This document shows, piece after piece, positions 33,391-43,051 of a DNA stretch of 64,000 nucleotides (positions within the stretch are counted from its first letter, which is position 1; the number at the start of each line of letters is the position of its first letter). The stretch covers positions 124,001-188,000 of the forward strand of contig LGYU01000007.1 in NCBI GenBank assembly GCA_001302245.1, in the 5' to 3' direction. This stretch comes from Chitinophagaceae bacterium PMP191F (GTDB lineage: Bacteria; Bacteroidota; Bacteroidia; Chitinophagales; Chitinophagaceae). The translations under genes were made by a program, and so were the position numbers. Under the pieces are notes generated by a model, which was not told the DNA's origin, made no database searches, and saw nothing but the letters and a program-made list of their open reading frames with translations.

Positions 33391-34432
33391 TATCAACTTT
33401 TGCATCGTTGGGGTGCCATTCCATACCATTGCCTAAAGGAGCGGTACCGCTTAAACCGGTCATTACAAAACCGCGATCGCTCAGTACAAAAGCAATAGCA
33501 CTTGCACGTGAAGAACCTTCAAAGGCTGTTTTTTCCAGCCATGTATCAGCAGTAGCATCATATTCCCAGGTGCTGCTGATGTTAGAACCATTGGTACCAG
33601 TGGTCAGGTAACCTTTTCCACCCTGTGTGAAGGCTACACCATTATAACGTGGAATAGTAGTATAGTTATCATCGTATGACTCGCTGGAGAAGTTGAAGAT
33701 CTTTCTCATTTCAGTCCATTGGTTGGTAGCGTCGTTGTACATCCAGAGGTCTTTCAATACCGTACCGCTGCTGTTACCAGAGATAACATAGGCTTTTCCG
33801 TTTATGATGAAGCATTGCGCTGAGTAGCGTTTTGCACCCAGAGAGGCTTTTTGGGTCCAGGTACCGTTTGCACCGCTGTTAGGGTTGAACTGCCACAGAT
33901 CAAGTAATGCACTGCCGTTGTAACCGCAGGTAACATATCCCATATTGTTCAGTGAAAAGGCAGTAGCTTCCTGGCGACCGTCTTTTCCATTTACAGCAGG
34001 AATGTCTGCTTTCTGGGTCCATTTACCACCAGCAGCGCCGGCAGGATCAAATTCCCACAGATCTTTCAGGTAGTTAGCGCCATCATATCCGGTGCCTATA
34101 TAGGCTTTTGTACCTACTACAAATGCTACAGCAGAATTCCTGTTGCCGGCGGCAGCAGGCATGGAAGTCATTGATTCCCAGTATTTAGTAGCAAGGCTGA
34201 ATCTCCACAGATCGTTGTATTTATCTTTGTTGTTGGATGTTCCGGTGCCGATGTATGCGTAATCTCCTATTACAAAACTTACTGCCTCACCCCGGTCATC
34301 ACCTCCAAAATCAGGAGCAGTAGTCCAGTTGCCAAGAAGTTCAGTTGTGGTTGATTTAGAGCAGCTTTCGGTAAGCAAAACAGAGGTCCCAATCATGGCA
34401 ATACCCAATAAATACGCATTTGCTTTTCTCAT
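33383..34432 (-). CDS. Kelch-repeat lipoprotein
   Basis: A 349-residue lipoprotein (signal MRKANAYLLGIAMIGTSVLLTESC). The rest is about six Kelch blades of a beta-propeller: DRGEAVSFVIGDYAYIGTGTSN, YNDLWRFSLATKYWESMTSMP, NRNSAVAFVVGTKAYIGTGYDG and so on. The blades are regular, with the FxxGxKAYIxTGxxG and LxDLWxFxP motifs. It is probably an outer-membrane or periplasmic binding protein. It is first in an operon with DUF4907, LytS and LytTR genes, all overlapping or nearly so, which suggests a sensory complex. Confidence 0.87.
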   Translation of the reverse strand: MRKANAYLLGIAMIGTSVLLTESCSKSTTTELLGNWTTAPDFGGDDRGEAVSFVIGDYAYIGTGTSNNKDKYNDLWRFSLATKYWESMTSMPAAAGNRNSAVAFVVGTKAYIGTGYDGANYLKDLWEFDPAGAAGGKWTQKADIPAVNGKDGRQEATAFSLNNMGYVTCGYNGSALLDLWQFNPNSGANGTWTQKASLGAKRYSAQCFIINGKAYVISGNSSGTVLKDLWMYNDATNQWTEMRKIFNFSSESYDDNYTTIPRYNGVAFTQGGKGYLTTGTNGSNISSTWEYDATADTWLEKTAFEGSSRASAIAFVLSDRGFVMTGLSGTAPLGNGMEWHPNDAKVDND

Positions 34433-34708
34433 AAAAAAAGAATGATTTTTGATAAAAGTATTTTCAAACTATCAGAAAGGTATCCTAAAATAGATTAACG
34501 ACGCAAATTTGAAGATAAATACGCTTTCTAAAACTATTATTGACAAGTTTAATTTTTTTTTGACAAAAAGAGTTTCTTTGCAGTCATTTGTATCCTTAAA
34601 ATTGCATTTCGCAGATTATTTGGGCTTATATATAGACTATAACAACTTGTCAACCAGTAGCCGGAATATATTGCGCTATTATAATTCATTACTTGCAAAC
34701 AAATTTAC

Positions 34709-36055
34709 ATGTTTCACAAACAAGCTGTGGCTTACCTGCTTTTGATGTGTGCACTGCCTTTGTTCTTTGTTTCTTGCTACAGGAAAACGATAGATTTTCA
34801 GGGAGATACTCCCAATACCTATACAGGCGTAATCCGTATTGACACTGTTGAACCGATCCTTTCCACCATCTTACTGGACTCATTTGCCACCAATAGTAAC
34901 TCCAAGTTCTTTGTTGGCCGCTATAAAGATCCCTACCTGGGGGTGATCACTGCAAAACCCTTTTTCCAGGTGAACATGCCTACTACTATTCCCGATATTC
35001 CTGATGGAGCCCTGTACGACTCTCTGGTTTTTGTATTGAAACTCAGCAGGTATTCTTACGGAGACACTACCATCAGCCAGACTATCTCGGTAAACGAAAT
35101 GGCCGAAGATTTTGGTTTCAGCTACAATAATCAATTATATAATACCAGCAATTTTGCAATAAAACCCACCCCGCTGGGTACCAAAACCCTGCGTATCCGC
35201 CCTACTGTGGATGATACGGTGGTAGTACGTCTCAGCGACAGCAAAGGACAGGAGCTGTTTGGCAAACTGAGAGACAAAAGCGGTGAATTTGATAACAGCG
35301 ACAGGTTTTACCAGTACTTTAAAGGTATTCGCCTGTCTTTTGGCGATAATGACAATAGTGGCATATATGGTATCAACGACTCGGCCAATATTGTAACGAT
35401 GCGTTTGTATTACCACACCACTTTCCCGGTATTAAACCAGCAACATGTTGATTTTCCCCGTGTAACCAATAGTTATGCCTTTACCCAGATCTTGTCAGAC
35501 CGTACGGGAACATTGTTGCCCACAGGTCCATCCGGATCTCTGTACGGAATACAGGAAGTCCGCTCTGAAGCTACCGGAAATATGGCGTTTACACAGGTAG
35601 GAACAGGGGTAATGCTAAAAGCAATATTCCCCAGTTTGCGAAACATTCTGCAGCGTGATGGGGTAACTACCTTATTAAAGGCTGAGTTTTTATTGCGGCC
35701 GGTTTCCCAAACCTATGGCACCTACGCACTGCCTTCCAAACTGTACCTGGCCCAAACATCTTCTACCAATATTATAGGAGGTAGTCTGTACGATTCAACA
35801 GGCAGCTCCATTATGTATGCTACCCCCGTAATAGATTTTATTTACGGACGCGATACCTACTACCGTTTCAATGTAAGTGCCTATATGAGCTCGTTGCTGT
35901 CAACAGGCGGAGTAGCCGATCACGGCTTTTTTGTATTGCAGGAACCACCTACCAGTGTTACAGAAGTAGACCGGGGTGTTTTCGGAAATGGAAAATTCAA
36001 TACAGCCGCCAACCGCGCGCAACTGGTATTATATGTTCTAACTGTTAATAAATAA
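34709..36055 (+). CDS. DUF4270 lipoprotein
   Basis: A 448-residue lipoprotein (lipobox FVSC, Cys about 23). The mature part begins with the DUF4270 pattern: VIRIDTVEPILSTILLDSFATNSNSKFFVGRYKDPYLGVITAK in outline, i.e. Thr/Val-Asp-Thr-Val, Leu-Asp-Ser, Gly-x-Tyr-x-Asp-Pro-x-x-Gly. The domain runs through most of the chain and ends in a strand-rich segment. DUF4270 proteins are widespread Bacteroidota surface lipoproteins of unknown function. The next gene begins 3 bases after the stop, so the two are certainly co-transcribed. Confidence 0.85.
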   Translation: MFHKQAVAYLLLMCALPLFFVSCYRKTIDFQGDTPNTYTGVIRIDTVEPILSTILLDSFATNSNSKFFVGRYKDPYLGVITAKPFFQVNMPTTIPDIPDGALYDSLVFVLKLSRYSYGDTTISQTISVNEMAEDFGFSYNNQLYNTSNFAIKPTPLGTKTLRIRPTVDDTVVVRLSDSKGQELFGKLRDKSGEFDNSDRFYQYFKGIRLSFGDNDNSGIYGINDSANIVTMRLYYHTTFPVLNQQHVDFPRVTNSYAFTQILSDRTGTLLPTGPSGSLYGIQEVRSEATGNMAFTQVGTGVMLKAIFPSLRNILQRDGVTTLLKAEFLLRPVSQTYGTYALPSKLYLAQTSSTNIIGGSLYDSTGSSIMYATPVIDFIYGRDTYYRFNVSAYMSSLLSTGGVADHGFFVLQEPPTSVTEVDRGVFGNGKFNTAANRAQLVLYVLTVNK

Positions 36056-36058
36056 TTC

Positions 36059-37318
36059 ATGACTGCTTATAAAAAGCCTTTTTGTTTACTGGTAGCTACC
36101 GTTGTTGGATTAGGAACCACCGGGCTGTATGCACAGAATATGACCAGCCCTTATTCCGTATACGGTATTGGCGATATTGATCACAGGGCTTATAACCGCA
36201 CCAGTGGTATGGCCTCTACAGGCCTGGCAATAAAATCAGCCGCTTACATTATTAATAATAACCCGGCAGCTATTGGCAGCCTTGAACGTAGTTTCTATGT
36301 AATAGACGCCGGCGCGGTAGGAAAATTCTCCACTTATAAAGGAGACAGAATAACGGATGACAGCCGCAGCAGCAAGGATTTTGTTATTAAAAGACTGTCG
36401 CTGGCAGTAAAGATCAATAAATTCTGGGCTTCCAATGTTGGCTTCAGACAATTCAGCTCTGTAAACTACCAGTTTACAGGCAGCAAGTTTGTGGAAGGTT
36501 CTGCCGCCAGCTACCCAACTGTATACCAGGGCGACGGTGGTTTGAATGATTTTTACTGGACCAATGCCATTGCCATCAATAAACATATCAACGTTGGTGT
36601 AAAAGCATCGTTCCTGACAGGTTCTATTAACCAGACAGAAACGTTTATTGACGCTTCATCCAATGCTGCCATTGCCAGTGTGCAGAGTGATTATTATCAC
36701 CGTATACGCCTGGAATATGGTGCGCAGTATTTTACACAGATCGGTAAAAAGTATGAGTTTGCATTAGGTGGTAAGTTCACACCAAAGGCCACTTTCTCGC
36801 CAGAACGCTCACTGCAGGTAACGCAGAACGGAAGCACTATTTTCAGTGAAAATTTTACCAAAACAGGTAATTTCAAAACGCCTGATACCTATGGTGTAGG
36901 TTTTTCACTGTCTAAAAATAATAAGGTCACTTTTGCGGCTGACTATACTTATGAAAAATGGTCGGGCCTGGAACAGGGCGGTACCAACTGGAAAATGCAG
37001 GATGGTCACCGTATTTCAGCCGGTCTTGAGTTCTCAAAACAGGTAGTGATTTGGAACCAGCCTATTGAAAGACGTTTCTTCCAGATCGGTGGTTTTTTTG
37101 ATAACTCCGGTTTGTATGTAAAAGGCACCCAGGTCAATGATATGGGTGTTACCATTGGTACCGGCGGATCTTACCGCAATATGATGTACAACCTGGTACT
37201 GGAAGGTGGTGTGCGTGGTACCAAAAGTAATGGTCTGATTAAAGAGAACTATGTACAGTTGACCATTGGTATTTCATACAGAGACTTCCTGGCAAGTAAA
37301 GGCCGTAAGTACAACTAG
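36059..37318 (+). CDS. Outer-membrane beta-barrel protein (FadL/PorV-like)
   Basis: A 419-residue exported protein (signal MTAYKKPFCLLVATVVGLGTTGLYAQ). The mature N-terminus TSPYSVYGIGDIDHRAYNRTSGMASTGLA resembles Bacteroidota OmpP1/FadL-like or PorV-like barrels that begin 'SPYS.YG.GD'. The rest is alternating amphipathic strands with Gly/Tyr-rich turns, ending in an aromatic strand (YVQLTIGISYRDF). Coupled to the DUF4270 gene; the two may form a surface pair. The ligand is unknown. Confidence 0.83.
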   Translation: MTAYKKPFCLLVATVVGLGTTGLYAQNMTSPYSVYGIGDIDHRAYNRTSGMASTGLAIKSAAYIINNNPAAIGSLERSFYVIDAGAVGKFSTYKGDRITDDSRSSKDFVIKRLSLAVKINKFWASNVGFRQFSSVNYQFTGSKFVEGSAASYPTVYQGDGGLNDFYWTNAIAINKHINVGVKASFLTGSINQTETFIDASSNAAIASVQSDYYHRIRLEYGAQYFTQIGKKYEFALGGKFTPKATFSPERSLQVTQNGSTIFSENFTKTGNFKTPDTYGVGFSLSKNNKVTFAADYTYEKWSGLEQGGTNWKMQDGHRISAGLEFSKQVVIWNQPIERRFFQIGGFFDNSGLYVKGTQVNDMGVTIGTGGSYRNMMYNLVLEGGVRGTKSNGLIKENYVQLTIGISYRDFLASKGRKYN

Positions 37319-37340
37319 CAGTATACAACCTGATTATAAT

Positions 37341-37372
37341 AAAAAAGGATTCAGCTTGCTGAATCCTTTTTT
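37341..37372. terminator. Bidirectional rho-independent terminator
   Basis: GGATTCAGC (37347-37355) pairs with GCTGAATCC (37358-37366), flanked by AAAAAA and TTTTTT. It lies between the convergent OMP and acyl-CoA ligase genes. Confidence 0.88.
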
Positions 37373-37398
37373 ATTGCGTGTCAATCAACTGTTGTATG

Positions 37399-39180
37399 CT
37401 ATGCGTAGATGCGCTCAATGGCATCATTGTATTTTTCCAGTACTATCTTTCTGCGCAAACTCAGCTTGGGCGTCATTTCACCGGTTTCAATACCCCACTC
37501 ATCAGAAAGCAGTTCGAATTTTTTGATCTGCTCTACATGGTTAAAGAACTTGTTATAGCTCTCCACCGTTTCCTGATACAGTTTCTTAACCTGCTCGTTT
37601 TGTATCAGGGCTTTGGAAGATGTTTCCGTAATACCATTTTTGCGTGCCCATTCCTTCAGGTTGTTGAAAGACGGAACGATCAGGGCCCCCACAAATTTTC
37701 TGCCTGCACCCACTATCATGATCTGTTCTATCAGGTTTGATTCTTTCAGCTTATTTTCAATGGGAAGCGGCGCTACATATTTACCACCACTGGTTTTGAA
37801 CATCTCCTTTTTACGATCAGTGATCTTGAGATATTTGTCTTCTACTATTTGTCCTATATCTCCGGTATGATACCAGCCATCCGTCATTACTTCGGCGGTA
37901 AGATCGGGACGTTTATAATAACCCATCATAATGTTGGGTCCTTTGCAAAGAATTTCACCGTCTTCTGCAAGACGTACTTCCACTCCCTCAATCAATGGAC
38001 CTACAGTACCCAGTCTTCTTTCAGCTTCATCGTACCTGTTTACGCTGATCACCGGTGATGTTTCGGTAAGACCATATCCTTCCATAATAGGAATACCTGC
38101 TGCTGTAAAAATGCGGATCAGTCGTATCTGGCAGGCAGCACCCCCGGAAACAATGCACAACAGTTCATTACCCAGTGCTTCGCGCCATTTGCTGAAGATC
38201 AGTTTATCTGCCAGTGCCATCTGCATATTGTACCAAACGCCCTGGTTGGTATTCAGTTCATAACGTGCAGCCAGGCCATGCGCCCAGAAGAACAGTTTCT
38301 TTTTAATGCCGGTAAGTTCAGCACCTTTGCTCATAATACGTTCGTATACTTTTTCCAGCAAACGTGGTACCGTAGTGAACATGGTGGGTTTTACCTCTTT
38401 CAGATTCTCACCAATGGTGTCCATGCTTTCGGCATAATAAATAGAAGTGCCTTTGAACATGTACAGGTAGGTCAGCATTCTTTCAAAAATGTGATTGAGC
38501 GGTAAAAAGCTCAATGCACGCATTTTGTTGCCTGGAGGAAAACAGGGGATACAGGCCAGTACATTGCTGAGAATATTGTTGTGTGACAACATTACGCCTT
38601 TGGGCGTACCGGTAGTGCCGGATGTGTAAATAATAGTGGCCAGGTGTGCAGGCAGAATGGTGGCAGCAATAGCATGTGCCTGTTTGATAGATTCCTCATC
38701 TGCCATGTCTGTGATCTCTTTCCAGTATCGTGCATTGGTAACATGCTCAAACGTAAATATCTCCCCCAATGTAGGTACTTCATCTTTTATGCTCAGTACT
38801 TTATGAAACAGCTCTTCGTCGTTTACAAAGATCATTTTTACGGATGCATCAGACAGTACAAACTGCAGCTCGTGTACATGTATGGTGGGATATACGGGAA
38901 CCAATATGGCACCGATCTGTTGTAATGCCATATCCAGTATTACCCATTCGGGCCTGTTCTTACAAATAATGGCTACTTTATCGCGCTTTTCATCGGTCAT
39001 GTCGCCACAACTGATGCCACATTTCAGTAATCCTGCGCTGAGTTTATCTACCGTACTTCTTATTTCCTGTGTGCTATAGGCTTTCCATTGACCGCTTTCT
39101 TTGGCAGCCAGCATGTCCGGCAACGGATTTTTTTCAAGATGGTAGTCAATGCAATCAAATAATCTTCTGGGTTCGGTCAT
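37399..39180 (-). CDS. Long-chain acyl-CoA ligase (AMP-binding)
   Basis: ATG 39180 (593 residues, MTEPRRLFDCIDYHLEKNP) is chosen; the longer frame from 39258 has no support. An adenylate-forming enzyme activating fatty acids to acyl-CoA with ATP. The P-loop is IIYTSGTTGTPKGVMLSH, the second motif GYGLTETSPVISVN, then WYHTGDIGQI and the hinge DRKKEMFKTSGGKYVAP with the catalytic Lys expected further on. This is the FadD-like group typical of Bacteroidota (AMP-dependent synthetase with TPKLSLRRK C-terminus). It is cytoplasmic and may support fatty-acid uptake together with the FadL-like barrel next to it, but the convergent orientation means separate control. Confidence 0.92.
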   Translation of the reverse strand: MTEPRRLFDCIDYHLEKNPLPDMLAAKESGQWKAYSTQEIRSTVDKLSAGLLKCGISCGDMTDEKRDKVAIICKNRPEWVILDMALQQIGAILVPVYPTIHVHELQFVLSDASVKMIFVNDEELFHKVLSIKDEVPTLGEIFTFEHVTNARYWKEITDMADEESIKQAHAIAATILPAHLATIIYTSGTTGTPKGVMLSHNNILSNVLACIPCFPPGNKMRALSFLPLNHIFERMLTYLYMFKGTSIYYAESMDTIGENLKEVKPTMFTTVPRLLEKVYERIMSKGAELTGIKKKLFFWAHGLAARYELNTNQGVWYNMQMALADKLIFSKWREALGNELLCIVSGGAACQIRLIRIFTAAGIPIMEGYGLTETSPVISVNRYDEAERRLGTVGPLIEGVEVRLAEDGEILCKGPNIMMGYYKRPDLTAEVMTDGWYHTGDIGQIVEDKYLKITDRKKEMFKTSGGKYVAPLPIENKLKESNLIEQIMIVGAGRKFVGALIVPSFNNLKEWARKNGITETSSKALIQNEQVKKLYQETVESYNKFFNHVEQIKKFELLSDEWGIETGEMTPKLSLRRKIVLEKYNDAIERIYA

Positions 39181-39289
39181 GGCAATCAATGTTAACGGTT
39201 TACAAATCAGCACGGGGCTGTAATTCCTGTCATCCGGGCGGTGACCCGACAGCGTCAATTACTTCTCAAATTAGCAAATTATGATGGCC

Positions 39290-39314
39290 AAAAAAAGCCG
39301 GCAGAATTGCCGGC
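39290..39314 (-). terminator. Rho-independent terminator of the TPR gene
   Basis: GCCGGCA (39297-39303) pairs with TGCCGGC (39308-39314); on the minus strand it is followed by seven T. It ends the TPR gene transcript, six bases after its stop. Confidence 0.85.
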
Positions 39315-39319
39315 CTGAA

Positions 39320-40342
39320 CTATTTTGATGCGGTCTGATAATATTGTCCTGTTGGTTGTTTGAATACACGATTGTGTTGAAAATAATCAAACTGTTTGTA
39401 TTCATCCTGGTGTGCCTTGGTCCAGTTTTCATAAGCCGGTAAACTGGCGGCCATACCAAATATCCATTGATTATAAGCATCGAACATGCCCGATTTCAGC
39501 AACTGTTGCTGATACTCGAACAGGCGGAAAGGAAATGCCGGTGAATATTTCTGAAACCAGTCCAGCACAAATTTGGTGCGGATGGCCGAAAGGCTTTCAG
39601 GTGTAATACCATTTGCCGCAATGTAACCGGATTGTGATTTCATGACTTCTATGTAAGCGCGTACAAAATCATTTTTACTGTCCTGGTTCCTGGCCATATC
39701 CGATTCGGTGAAAAGCTTTTTATATCCTTCCAGCAACATGTTCTTCATTTCTGCGGTACGTGCTGAATAGCTTTCAAGATTTACAAAAACCTCACCATAG
39801 ATTAGGCCCCATACTTTATTGGGCGAAAAGAAGTAGAATTTGGCTGCATTGTAATAGTTGCCGGAATAACCGGGATCAGATTCAATACCCTTTTCCCATA
39901 GCTGCACAGCAGGGTTGTATTCATTTTTACTCCACAGCATTTCACCATATTCGCTGTACAATACACCACTGTTAGGAAATTTTTTAACGGCTGCTTTGTA
40001 CATTTTTTCGCAATCCTTTTTCTCCTCAATAGCTTTATAGATCATACCCAGTATCTGGTAGCTCTGCACATCCACATCCTTACGATCCTGGAATGGTTTG
40101 GCTACGCCCAACGCATGTACATAGTCGCGGTGCAGGTAGTAAGCGAAAGCAAGATCTTTCTGTAATTCAAGATTATTGGGATCTGTTTGCAGGCCCCTGT
40201 TCAGCAACAGGATGGCATTGGTATAATCACCCTGACGAACAAAGCCTTTGGCTTTTTCCTGGATGGCTTTGTAATCCTGCTCCTGTGCAAGTGCCACATA
40301 AGCGGATAACAGTAAAATGCCTGCGAATAGTAATTTTTTCAT
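39320..40342 (-). CDS. Secreted TPR-repeat protein
   Basis: A 340-residue exported protein (signal MKKLLFAGILLLSAYVALAQ). TPR-type helices cover residues ~25-200 (KGFVRQGDYTNAILLLNRGLQTDPNNLELQKDLAFAYYLHR in outline). The C-terminal ~140 residues are helical with aromatic residues and form no known domain (FFSPNKVWGLIYGEVFVNLE, KSQSGYIAANGITPES). It is probably a periplasmic protein-interaction module; the partner is unknown. Confidence 0.83.
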   Translation of the reverse strand: MKKLLFAGILLLSAYVALAQEQDYKAIQEKAKGFVRQGDYTNAILLLNRGLQTDPNNLELQKDLAFAYYLHRDYVHALGVAKPFQDRKDVDVQSYQILGMIYKAIEEKKDCEKMYKAAVKKFPNSGVLYSEYGEMLWSKNEYNPAVQLWEKGIESDPGYSGNYYNAAKFYFFSPNKVWGLIYGEVFVNLESYSARTAEMKNMLLEGYKKLFTESDMARNQDSKNDFVRAYIEVMKSQSGYIAANGITPESLSAIRTKFVLDWFQKYSPAFPFRLFEYQQQLLKSGMFDAYNQWIFGMAASLPAYENWTKAHQDEYKQFDYFQHNRVFKQPTGQYYQTASK

Positions 40343-40426
40343 ATCCGTAAAGATAAGAGTTTACCTGTTTGGGTACATATCGGCCTTGTTAAAGTTGAGT
40401 GATGCGCCCGAAGCACTTATATAGCA

Positions 40427-40468
40427 AACGGCCTTTTGTGTACATAGTATTGCTCACAAAAGACCGTT
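40427..40468 (-). terminator. Terminator-like hairpin after the DUF1015 gene
   Basis: A 14-bp stem with one mismatch (40427-40440 with 40455-40468) and a 14-base loop. The following T tract on the minus strand is short, so function is uncertain. Confidence 0.5.
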
Positions 40469-40492
40469 GTAGTATATCGGAACCGGTATCAG

Positions 40493-41725
40493 TTATTCGT
40501 AGATCAGGTGCGTCAGCAGCCCGTCGCGTAGCTTGGGTTCAAACCAGGTGCTTTTCGGGGGCATTACGTTACCGCTGTCGGCAATGTCAAACAATTGCTG
40601 AATGGTAACAGGGTGCAGGCTGAAAGCCACTTTCATTTCACCGCTGTTTACACGTTTTTCCAGTTCGCCCAGGCCACGGATGCCGCCTACAAAATCAACA
40701 CGTTTGTCGGTACGTTGATCTTTAATACCCAGTAACGGGTCCAGCACAAGATTGCTGAGAATGGTTACATCCAGTACACCGATAGGATCACTGCTGAAAG
40801 TACCGGGTTTGCTGGTAAGCGTATACCATTGACCGGAAAGGTACATGCCAAACTGGTGCAGTTGTACGGGCGATACTGCTGTAGAAGCTTTTTCAATAGT
40901 AAAATGTTCCTGGAGTTTTTCCAGCAATGCAGCTTCCGTTAAACCATTCAGATCTTTTACCACGCGGTTATAATCCATAATGTGTAACTGATCAGAAGGG
41001 AACAGTGTAGTGAGGAAATAACCAGCATTAGGATGAGCACCATTGCCCAGTGTTTTACGGACTTTGGCAGCGGAGGCAGCGCGGTGATGCCCGTCTGCAA
41101 TATAAGTGCATGGTACCTGTGTACTGAACAACTGGCTGATAGACTGGATCACATTGTCGTCGTTCACCACCCATACCGTGTGACTGATATTGTCTTCAGC
41201 AATAAAATCATACACAGGTTTGTGTGTATTTTTCCATTGCTCTACAATTCTGTCAATGGCTGAAAGGCTTTTGTAAGCCAGGAATACATTGCCGGTCTGC
41301 GCACCGGTGGTAGTAATATGATTGATGCGGTCCTGCTCTTTTTCAGGGCGGGTGAATTCGTGTTTTTTGATAATGTCCTTTTCGTAATCATCTACTGAGC
41401 TTACACATACCAATCCTGTCTGGCTGCGACCATTCATGATCAACTGGTAAATATAATAGCAGGCTTTATCTTCCCTGAATAGCACATTGCGTTGTACAAA
41501 TGCGTTCAGATTTTCTTTGGCTTTATCATACACCGGCTGACTGTGAATATCAGTACCAGCGGGAAGATCAATTTCTGATTTGGTAATGTGCAGGAATGAA
41601 TCAGGGTTACCGGCGGCTTCTTCCCTGGCTTCTGCAGAATTCAGTACATCATACGGACGTGATGCTACCTGTTTTGCCCGGGCAGCTTCGGGACGTAATG
41701 CTTTAAATGGTTTAATAGTGGTCAT
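40493..41725 (-). CDS. DUF1015 family protein, possible ParB-like serine kinase
   Basis: A 410-residue cytoplasmic protein of the DUF1015/COG4198 family. The starts IKPFKALRPEAARAKQVASRPYDVL and HEFTRPEKEQDRINH are diagnostic of the family. Near residue 211 is YIADGHHRAASA. A DGHHR motif is found in ParB-like free serine kinases of the SerK/SbnI kind as I recall them, which would fit the neighbouring serC in serine synthesis. This assignment is inference; the family has no agreed function in my knowledge. It follows serC with a 47-base gap, likely one operon. No serA lies between them. Confidence 0.85.
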   Translation of the reverse strand: MTTIKPFKALRPEAARAKQVASRPYDVLNSAEAREEAAGNPDSFLHITKSEIDLPAGTDIHSQPVYDKAKENLNAFVQRNVLFREDKACYYIYQLIMNGRSQTGLVCVSSVDDYEKDIIKKHEFTRPEKEQDRINHITTTGAQTGNVFLAYKSLSAIDRIVEQWKNTHKPVYDFIAEDNISHTVWVVNDDNVIQSISQLFSTQVPCTYIADGHHRAASAAKVRKTLGNGAHPNAGYFLTTLFPSDQLHIMDYNRVVKDLNGLTEAALLEKLQEHFTIEKASTAVSPVQLHQFGMYLSGQWYTLTSKPGTFSSDPIGVLDVTILSNLVLDPLLGIKDQRTDKRVDFVGGIRGLGELEKRVNSGEMKVAFSLHPVTIQQLFDIADSGNVMPPKSTWFEPKLRDGLLTHLIYE

Positions 41726-41772
41726 GGCGAAATTTTTCCGGTTGGTTAATCTTACTTACTGTATGATGTGTG

Positions 41773-42858
41773 TTATCCTTTGCGTTGGGCAAAATCTTTC
41801 ATCAGGTCTGTCAATATCTGCACACTGCTGAGTGGCATGGCGTTGTACATAGATACACGGAACCCGCCTACACTGCGGTGCCCTTTTACACCAACCATAT
41901 TATTTTCTTTACACAAAGCCTGGAATTCTTTTTCCAGTTCTACATTGTCTATTACAAAACAGGCATTCATTTTACTACGGTCTTCTTTCGCTACAGTACC
42001 TCTGAACAGCGGATTGCTGTCAATAGTACCATACAGTAGGCTGGCTTTTTCATCGTTGGCTTTTTCAATAACACTTACACCACCCTGCGCTTTCAGCCAG
42101 CGTAACGTGAGCATACAAACATAAATGGCAAATACCGGCGGCGTGTTCAGCATAGAACCGTTTTCTATATGAACGTGGTAATCCATCATGGTAGGCAGCT
42201 TACGGGTTACTTTACCAAGTATGTTTTTATTAACCACTACCAGGTTTACTCCTGCCGCACCTACATTTTTCTGTGCCCCTGCGTAGATAAGATCAAACTT
42301 GTTGAAGTCGATATCACGGCTCAGTATATCACTGCTCATATCCGATACCAGCGGCACGCCTGTTTCATAGAACAGAGAGAGGTCCTGCCACTGTGTACCG
42401 TAAATGGTATTGTTGGTAGTCAGGTGCAGGTATTTGGCGGTTTTGGGAACTGTGAATTGTTTGGGCAGATAGTTATAATTAGCCTCTTTGGAACTGCATA
42501 CCACTTCTACATGTCCGTATAGCTTTGCTTCTTTAATAGCTTTGGCACCCCATACACCGGTGTCGGTATAAGCGGCAATTTCATTATCATCCAGCAGGTT
42601 CATGGGCACCTGAAAAAACTGGGTAGAACCACCCCCGTGCAGAAACAATACTTCATGATCACTGTCCAGTTGCATCAGTTCTTTGGTCAGAGCAACAGCC
42701 TCGTCCAGTACAGCCTGGAACAGGTCGGTACGGTGGCCGATTTCCAGGATGGACAAGCCTGTGTTGTTATAATTTAATACTGCCTGGCTGGCCTGCTCAA
42801 AAACTGTGGCCGGTAAAATGCTGGGACCTGAATTAAAATTGTGGATCGATGATTTCAT
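41773..42858 (-). CDS. serC: Phosphoserine aminotransferase
   Basis: A 361-residue PLP-dependent class V aminotransferase converting 3-phosphohydroxypyruvate and glutamate to phosphoserine in serine synthesis; it can also act in the pyridoxal phosphate pathway. Diagnostic parts are HNFNSGPSILP at the N-terminus, LFLHGGGSTQFFQVPMNLL, DMSSDILSR, the PLP Lys in YAGAQKNVGAAGV, and GHRSVGGFRVSMYNAMP near the end. Length is normal for SerC. It leads an operon with the DUF1015 gene and has a well-matched -7 element upstream. Confidence 0.96.
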   Translation of the reverse strand: MKSSIHNFNSGPSILPATVFEQASQAVLNYNNTGLSILEIGHRTDLFQAVLDEAVALTKELMQLDSDHEVLFLHGGGSTQFFQVPMNLLDDNEIAAYTDTGVWGAKAIKEAKLYGHVEVVCSSKEANYNYLPKQFTVPKTAKYLHLTTNNTIYGTQWQDLSLFYETGVPLVSDMSSDILSRDIDFNKFDLIYAGAQKNVGAAGVNLVVVNKNILGKVTRKLPTMMDYHVHIENGSMLNTPPVFAIYVCMLTLRWLKAQGGVSVIEKANDEKASLLYGTIDSNPLFRGTVAKEDRSKMNACFVIDNVELEKEFQALCKENNMVGVKGHRSVGGFRVSMYNAMPLSSVQILTDLMKDFAQRKG

Positions 42859-42890
42859 TATTTCCGGGATATGATGTTAGAAAGAGGCTG

Positions 42891-42898
42891 CAAAAGTA
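42891..42898 (-). promoter_or_regulatory. Candidate -7 element of the serC promoter
   Basis: On the minus strand this is TACTTTTG, matching TAnnTTTG, 32 bases upstream of the serC ATG at 42858. A T-rich tract lies at the -33 distance. Confidence 0.5.
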
Positions 42899-43051
42899 TT
42901 CAATTCGCAGCTTAAAGAAGCCTGAAATCTGGCCGGAAATGATGAATGATTTCTAAAAATAAATGCCCGGTATTAGAATTTAACCAATTATTGGCCGAAA
43001 AACTGTATGGTATTCAAGAAAAAGAGCAAGATTTTATATAATAGTAAGCCT

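Noticed and set aside
34509-34745. 78-residue plus-strand frame before the DUF4270 gene
   Set aside because: AT-rich intergenic sequence without a domain; overlaps the real DUF4270 start.
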